Part shown: positions 60,918 through 64,000 of the stretch, one piece after another
Position numbering within the stretch: the first letter of the stretch is position 1
Layout: each line of letters starts with the position of its first letter
DNA from: Temnopleurus reevesii
Lineage: Eukaryota > Echinodermata > Echinoidea > Temnopleuroida > Temnopleuridae
Reading direction: 5' to 3'
Length of the DNA stretch: 64,000 bases
Assembly (NCBI GenBank): GCA_036244855.1
Contig: BQKZ01000077.1
Location: 50,408 to 114,407 of the forward strand
Position numbers and translations under genes: made by a program
The notes under the pieces: generated by a model
What the model was told of the DNA's origin: nothing
The model's database searches: none
The model's input: the letters and a program-made list of their open reading frames with translations, nothing else

Positions 60918-63482
60918 TATACTCATAAGCTACACCACCACCATCCCCACCATTACCACTCACTTCGAAATCATCATCATTTCCATCATCACAACCATCA
61001 TTGTCATCACCATCATCATCATCATCAACAACAACATCATCATCTGAGTCTTTTTTATAGCCACTTGTGCAAAGATAAAAACAATACCCAATAATCTGAC
61101 TTATTCTTTTGCAGCGACGGTGACAAAGATGTCATCCGGGCCGTGGAATACTACTCGAGAGCTCTCAAAAACCCAAACTGCGAAACCTCAGAATCTTCCA
61201 GCTCGAACGAGCTCGACAATGACGTCGCCTTTAGCAGCTCCGCGCTGGCTGTCGAGGAGGAGATCGGGAGTGACTATTCCGCCATCGACTACCTGCAGTC
61301 GATACTGGAGGCCAACTCTGAGTGGATGAGTAGTAGCGAACCTCGATATGATTACGGCGGAGAGCCTTCGTATGAGCAATATGGCGGCGTTGATTCGTAC
61401 ATCGACAACGCACTCCCTGAGGAATCAGTTTATCCTAGCTCTGCTTCCGACTGGTCAATGAGGCTACAGGTGGGTTTATGATTACTTTCAGTCATTATTT
61501 ACTCTTCATTGTTTCATTACTTAATTTTTTTTATCTCCTTTGATTTCCTTCATTTTGCATTTTTTCATCCTTCTTTTACTTTTCTTCTTATCCTTTTCTC
61601 TTTTCTGTTCCCTGTCCTTTCCCCCTTTTTTTTTCTTATCCTCCCCCTTTTTGTTGCTTTTCACCCCGTTTTGCAAATTAACTTTCTTTTTATTCTTATC
61701 CCCTGTCCTTTTTTTCTCTTTTCTTCTTATTCCCTGCCCCTTTCCCCTTTTTCTTACCCCCTTCTTTTTCTATATTTTTCCTCTTCCTCATGCCCCTTTC
61801 TTCTCATTCATCTCATTCCCCTTTTCACCCCGTTTAGCTTATATTCATTTAATTGTATTTTGCGTTTTCAAATATTTATTACCTCTCCTTTGTCCTCATA
61901 TTTCCCCTCCATTCATGATTAGTGATCTCATCTACTAGACTCATGATTCAATTTCGCGCCACCCTCTCTTCTTCTCTTTTACTTTTTTTTAATTTACCTG
62001 CTCTTTCTTTTCATTAATTCCCAATCTCCTATTCATCCCCACCACTCCTACATCTTCAAACTTCTACTTCACCATTCCATAAGTGAAGGGTATTATGAGC
62101 ATCATGTCAACATTTTATAATCGGATTAATCTGATAATTTAGCTGATAATTTATCTGATAATATATCTGATAATATATCTGATAATTAATCTGATGGTTT
62201 TTATAGCGCAGCCACTCTATGGACATACTGCACTCTGATGTTAGGGTCTGTGGATATTGTTATAATAGAATAATTCATACAATACAAAATATTACAGAGA
62301 AGCTTCATGAAATAAGTAAGTTTTCAACAACCTTTAAAAACAACTACAAACGGAGATAAGCTTATTCTGAAGGTACAAATAAGGCACTTCAATAGTATGA
62401 ATGACGCTCAAATGAAAAGTAGTGATTGTTTTATAATTAATTCCTGCTAACGCTCTGTTTCAGGACCTGTGGGATTCTGCGAGTGCACTTGCATATGGTA
62501 TGATCCTCCGGGGTTGGTGGCCGCGTCAAGGGGACCGCGTTATTGGCCAGGTAGCTGGGATCGCGACCGACTCTTCTGGCCAGCTCGCTCTGATACATCG
62601 CGGAGATAGGCGCTGGGAAAATAGGTAAGAAATTATTATTATCATTTTTTATTTTCATTATGGATGATATTTGAATGGAAATTATTTATATTGAAAACTA
62701 GAAAATATATATGTATGATTATTTTTCAATGTTGGTATAAAAGTAAGAAGATGATTTACTTAGTCAGTGCAAGATATTGCAACACAATTTACTTTCATCT
62801 GGTATGAAAAAAAAACCCACGATAATAAAAGAAAATAAAGATAATTGTACAAAATAAAGCATGTTGGAAACAGGGACAGATATGTCTTGGCGTTGATCGC
62901 TGAGAATTGCCAGAGTTCCAATCTATCTGCTATAATTTTCAATGTAATATCATCCACAGGCGTTTTAATGATATTTACACAATCTCTATATTAAATACAG
63001 CAGCGCTACAAAAGTCAGGTGCCCATGCATTAACTAGTTCAAACATCATGACTACATAATTGTAAAAGCCAGTTCTGATTTCAGTGGGAATACAAAACAG
63101 CATTACATTGCTTTCCAATTATTTTTTTAAATCAACCCTAGAAAAAATAGAGCGTTCTTTACTTGTATTTGGAACCATTAGAGGTGCCCTAAAAGATTTA
63201 ATATTACCTTAAACAGCCGATTTTCAGGTTCTTCATTTTCTTTAACATGCACAAAACTTTTAGGATTACAAAAATTGAATGCTCAAAAGCAGGACATGGG
63301 TTCCACTTTGGATGGTTCGATATACTTGTTTTATGTTATCCATGATGATATTTCTTTGCATTTTCTTTCAGTGACTTTGATGAGGAGGATAAATTCACTC
63401 TGGAGGATCCAATCTCTGAAGAACTCATCTTGACCCTTGACCCTGCCACCGGGAATGTCCTAGACTCTTGGGGAAGTGATCT
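34544..63482 (+). CDS. PAM-related protein: half PHM domain (no CuM lobe) fused to PAL, 3' end outside window
   Basis: Eight exons join in frame (34544-34894, 55206-55260, 57587-57677, 58566-58729, 59397-59445, 61115-61469, 62464-62624, 63372-63482) and give 445 residues, still open. Residues 1-32 look like a signal peptide ending AWA. An acidic stretch precedes PHM at about residue 101. PHM N-lobe: VEIRLPEAEIT, DAVTHMALYGC (145-155), SCTAKNTSGIC (167-177), TVGG and VVLLVQYK. Relative to rat PHM, His107 is Thr148, His108 is kept (His149) and His172 is Gln217. The half with the CuM ligands (HTHH motif) is absent. A Ser/Glu/Tyr-rich linker (238-355) leads to PAL, recognised by GQVAGIATDSSG and IHRGDRRW with the active-site Arg. 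Likely secretory and perhaps a lyase; peptide hydroxylation is not expected. Confidence 0.82.
36358..36391. repeat. Perfect short palindrome
   Basis: ttgatcaattgctttt and aaaagcaattgatcaggg around a tgc loop, with fully complementary arms of about 15 bases. It would form a stable hairpin in DNA or RNA. It has no U-rich or gene-end context. Confidence 0.8.
36645..36821. mobile_element. MITE-like element, family ggggtgttg, best copy
   Basis: Starts ggggtgttgctcaaaagttg and ends gttgattttgagcaacaccc. The interior is built of cgcaagttgcagttgatcgg and gcgcgtattg words. About 177 bases, no coding capacity. Confidence 0.85.
36955..37225 (+). mobile_element. tRNA-derived SINE
   Basis: A head with a polymerase III A box (tggtttagtgg) and, 36 bases on, a B box (ggttcgaaact) is followed by a tRNA-unrelated body (tcatccacattgtgctgcac, acgccgggctaaatccaggg) and a tail ending attattactattta. 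Fragments of the same body, reversed, are at 465-600 and 52235-52315. Confidence 0.8.
38465..38592. mobile_element. MITE-like palindrome, gccccggtcacatagg arms
   Basis: Left arm gccccggtcacatagggccc and acacgattcaccccgactct; right arm agagtcggggtgaatcgtgt and ggtcctatgtgaccggggc. Near-perfect hairpin of about 128 bases. Confidence 0.85.
40070..40280 (-). mobile_element. Inverted-repeat element, family taataggcgggttta, reverse copy
   Basis: Shares in reverse ttgcccgaggcttgcccgac, atagaccggtttact and gataggcgggtttactaata with 55384-55610. Confidence 0.6.
40555..40690 (-). repeat. Dispersed repeat, copy 2 (inverted)
   Basis: Reverse-complement relative of 25365-25535: ccgtaaaataaagtgggtca, gcattgaactgcacaga and ttgaatagccttacaaagga. 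Confidence 0.55.
40905..42500 (+). repeat. Three direct repeats with core gcaaaatggctggtgacgtt
   Basis: Units near 40905-40985, 41663-41790 and 42360-42500 share ctctgacattt-gagaccag, tttcacggttgcaaaatggc and attgtattcgtgtcat; the last two also share caaaatggaacaagatt. Spacing is about 700-760 bases. A fourth at 44450-44590 is the copy within the 2.09-kb duplication. Confidence 0.75.
41361..41480. mobile_element. MITE-like palindrome (gccccggtcacatagg) nested in a dispersed repeat
   Basis: Same family as 38465-38592. The flanks (cacggcgtaaa and cctaaggatc...gacccagtttattttactg) continue one another when compared with 25430-25480, so this element jumped into an existing repeat copy. Confidence 0.8.
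42217..46394 (+). repeat. 2.09-kb near-identical direct duplication with N at the junction
   Basis: Copy A 42217-44303 (2087 bases) and copy B 44305-46394 (2090 bases) start ctaaactaaatatacc and end gattaaaaatagt. I noticed only two differences: one base near 43959 versus 46044 (acatagcg, acattgcg) and a 3-base insertion in copy B (actggtgatacacg). The N at 44304 marks the joint. Very probably an assembly duplication. Confidence 0.9.
46505..46698 (+). other. Small open frame of unknown nature
   Basis: An open stretch following ttatag, reading for example MEERLLLHAYCVYARRALDE and SSMFPPYFCDHSEP-stop. Its base composition is more coding-like than the flanks. No family recognised; may be a transposon remnant. 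It sits in the large PAM-like intron, just after the duplicated block. Confidence 0.15.
47329..47892. mobile_element. Long inverted-repeat element, complete copy
   Basis: Left arm starts aaaggagaacttcacccaga and right arm ends gtctgggtgaagtgacccct; about 200 bases of each arm pair, including gaggggtgtaaat-type and ctccatttactttgtaca words. The central 130 bases contain a short ttcttctttttctaga inverted pair. The window start (1-222) has one arm of a second copy. Confidence 0.85.
49621..49802. mobile_element. MITE-like palindrome, second cttagctatcctctt family copy
   Basis: Arms ccaccctcttaacatagaca and tgtctatgttaagagggtgg are perfect inverses, as are cacaagaagttgagacg and its partner. Ends ggggccaattgcacaaaatg and caatttcgtgcaatttgcct. 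Confidence 0.85.
49980..50500 (+). repeat. Direct repeat, two units about 370 bases apart
   Basis: Units 49985-50110 and 50360-50500 share aaagtagg-ttgggcag, aaacaataccaatat, gatttgccgcaagcttc, agtcgttttgattagacag and aaacacgtcat. Confidence 0.75.
52235..52315 (-). mobile_element. SINE body fragment, reverse orientation
   Basis: Contains cagatatccattcacttcat and gcagcatggtgtggat, diverged reverse complement of the body of the 36955-37225 SINE. Confidence 0.4.
52593..52886 (-). other. Open frame of 97 codons, unknown
   Basis: Begins at an ATG (CCAAAATGT) and reads MSNDFDEQFAELEMLLIIQI, then DSRWKWEEDFAPISEKRAQI and RLWWRICHVIRQI. GC content rises above the flanks and the amino-acid mix looks protein-like. 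No family recognised. It may be a remnant transposon gene or a small intronic gene; a MITE follows upstream at 52964. Confidence 0.25.
52964..53211. mobile_element. Inverted-repeat element with gccgactcacatctttgc end
   Basis: Left aaggccgactcacatctttg and cctgcgttggccca; right gggccgaagtaggataaaaa and cgcaaaagtgtgagttggtt. Inner arms ccggacggtggactgatgt and acatcagtccaacg also pair. Confidence 0.7.
53430..53468. repeat. Short tandem repeat cgcttatacggtgaa
   Basis: Two and a half units of cgcttatacggtgaacgctt. Confidence 0.7.
55206..55260 (+). CDS. PAM-like exon 2
   Basis: Acceptor tatgcag, donor gtgagt. Encodes SGSTLCTSTSLTEALQDI; the Cys aligns with rat PHM Cys81 (TYFC). Small and separated by 20.3 kb from exon 1, but phase and alignment fit. 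Confidence 0.75.
55384..55610 (+). mobile_element. Inverted-repeat element, family taataggcgggttta
   Basis: Begins aataggcgggtttactta and ends ttagtcaacccgcctatt; contains gggcaagcctcgggcaagct. It lies 120 bases after PAM-like exon 2. Confidence 0.7.
57587..57677 (+). CDS. PAM-like exon 3, CuH-site loop
   Basis: Acceptor ccccag, donor gtaatg. Encodes GFSPLINQDAVTHMALYGC and PDQAARKEDY. Aligns with MDTVHHMLLFGC of PHM; the first of the paired histidines is Thr. Confidence 0.88.
58566..58729 (+). CDS. PAM-like exon 4
   Basis: Acceptor caacag, donor gtaagt. Encodes SCTAKNTSGICQGPVAVMFE, then WSRD, ITVGG and NVVLLVQYKT. Matches the C-x(4-8)-C, YAWARN and RVGGETGSKYLVLQVHYGD blocks of PHM, with Gln in place of the copper-ligand His. 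Confidence 0.9.
59397..59445 (+). CDS. PAM-like exon 5, end of half PHM
   Basis: 49 nt between tcgtag and gtatga. Encodes GFADDSGLALKIMPS, aligned with NHKDCSGVSVHLTRVPQ of PHM; rat Cys186 is Asp here. Its phase fits exon 6 directly. Confidence 0.75.
60409..60475 (+). pseudogene. Decayed copy of the start of PAM-like exon 6 (oldest)
   Basis: After a ttattttacag acceptor the sequence tgtcatcccggcagtggcat and aatcaagggctctcaaaaac matches the first 65 bases of exon 6 with substitutions that destroy the frame. A CAT microsatellite follows at once. Confidence 0.7.
60482..61050. repeat. CAT/CAC trinucleotide microsatellites
   Basis: Two blocks (60482-60680 and 60815-61050) of catcatcat with cac and tat variants separate the three copies of the exon 6 start. 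Confidence 0.9.
60741..60830 (+). pseudogene. Second copy of the start of PAM-like exon 6 (frame still open)
   Basis: cttcttttgcag acceptor, then codons K G D K D I I R A V K Y Y S R A L K H, parallel to DGDKDVIRAVEYYSRALKN of the real exon. The frame runs into a CAT/TAC repeat and stops at TAA. There is no donor, so this copy would act only as a terminal pseudo-exon. Confidence 0.75.
61115..61469 (+). CDS. PAM-like exon 6, linker
   Basis: Acceptor ttttgcag, donor gtgggt, 355 nt. Starts DGDKDVIRAVEYYSRALKNP and continues as an acidic, Ser-, Glu- and Tyr-rich low-similarity region. No PHM C-lobe motif is present. GC and codon use are higher than in the surrounding DNA, as expected of coding sequence. 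Confidence 0.85.
61490..62060 (+). repeat. Pyrimidine-rich intron stretch
   Basis: About 500 bases of mixed T and C right after PAM-like exon 6. Long open frames rich in Phe, Leu and Ser follow from composition. Confidence 0.75.
62120..62196 (+). repeat. 12-base minisatellite, atctgataatat units
   Basis: Six or so units of tctgataatttatctgataa type with small variation, in PAM-like intron 6. Confidence 0.85.
62464..62624 (+). CDS. PAM-like exon 7, start of PAL
   Basis: Acceptor tttcag, donor gtaaga. Encodes DLWDSASALAYGMILRGWWP, then GQVAGIATDSSGQLALIHRG and DRRWEN, aligned with WPGVYLLPGQVSGVALDSKN and FHRGDHVWDGNS of rat PAL. Confidence 0.92.
63372..63482 (+). CDS. PAM-like exon 8, PAL
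   Basis: Acceptor tctttcag, donor gtaagt. Encodes DFDEEDKFTLEDPISEELIL and TLDPATGNVLDSWGSD, aligned with PIEEDTILVIDPNNAAILQSSGKNL of PAL. The reading frame continues beyond the window (next exon not present). Confidence 0.9.
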
Positions 63483-64000
63483 GTAAGTTTCTATCTATTG
63501 TATTATTTATCTAAGCCGTTACCAATAAAAATAATCAAACAAACATAGCAAACTGATGAAGAACGAGGGAAAGAGAGAAAAACCAACGCTAAGTAGATGG
63601 AACTGACAAGGTTTCGAAAAGGCAAATCAGTGCATATAGGTTCTCATCTCTGCAGCCCTTTCATTCATTTTGAATTTTATAATCTTAATGGTGATTTGAA
63701 ATTGAAAAAATTAAATGAAGACATGGGATTGATACCTTTAAATTGAAGTCTAAATAAATTAATTAATTGATAGCTAATGGAGATATGGAATTAGTACCCT
63801 TGATTTGAAATCTAATGGAGATATGGAATTAATACTTCTTTTTATTGAAATCTAATAAACATTTTGAATTAGTATTATTGGAAATGAATTGTAATACGGA
63901 AAAAGAATAATTACACTTAAAAAAAAGAATTAAGAACCAGCATATATTTGGAAGTAGCACCCTTGAATTTGAATATAATCAATATTTGGATTCAATATCC

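Noticed and set aside
61509..61938. Phe/Leu/Ser-rich, membrane-like open frames
   Set aside because: Intron pyrimidine tract; two frames are open at once from the same composition.

Overview
The window is nuclear DNA of an animal: AT-rich, with intron-split genes using GT-AG splice sites, long introns, many microsatellites, several families of short inverted-repeat (MITE-like) elements and a tRNA-derived SINE. The repeat style (SINE with A and B boxes, frequent TACATGTA, apparently high allelic divergence) suggests a marine deuterostome, most likely an echinoderm such as a sea urchin. This is inference from composition, not proof.

Three protein-coding genes can be built by joining exons with matching phases. 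(1) A minus-strand FAM81-family coiled-coil gene at 4980-9401 has six coding exons. The joined frame would be 366 residues, close to the length I recall for human FAM81A, but exon 5 carries an in-frame TGA. Its last exon lies beside several decayed copies (about 3.2-4.95 kb). (2) A plus-strand calmodulin-like gene runs from 14336 to 22575. It has six exons, encodes 151 residues, and has EF-hands 1, 3 and 4 intact while EF-hand 2 is ruined. Its 28-nt second exon appears twice. (3) A plus-strand gene related to peptidylglycine alpha-amidating monooxygenase (PAM) starts at 34544 and continues past the window end. It has a signal peptide, an acidic segment, only the N-terminal lobe of the copper monooxygenase PHM (two of three CuH histidines replaced), an acidic linker and the start of the lyase domain PAL. 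This is the most unusual item: a vestigial, probably metal-free half-PHM fused to PAL.

Layout: 1-2.7 kb repeats; 2.7-9.4 kb FAM81-like gene and its exon array; 9.4-14.3 kb intergenic with a short GC-rich island and MITEs; 14.3-22.6 kb calmodulin-like gene; 22.6-34.5 kb intergenic, rich in MITEs and trinucleotide repeats; 34.5-64 kb PAM-like gene, whose first intron is about 20.3 kb and holds a SINE, many MITEs and a 2.09-kb tandem duplication.

Five single N bases occur (4252, 18235, 22281, 25836, 44304). Three of them sit exactly at junctions of direct duplications (4252, 18235, 44304), which points to unmerged haplotypes in the assembly rather than real duplications. The three genes show no obvious shared pathway; the calmodulin-like and PAM-like products would act in calcium signalling and in the secretory pathway respectively.
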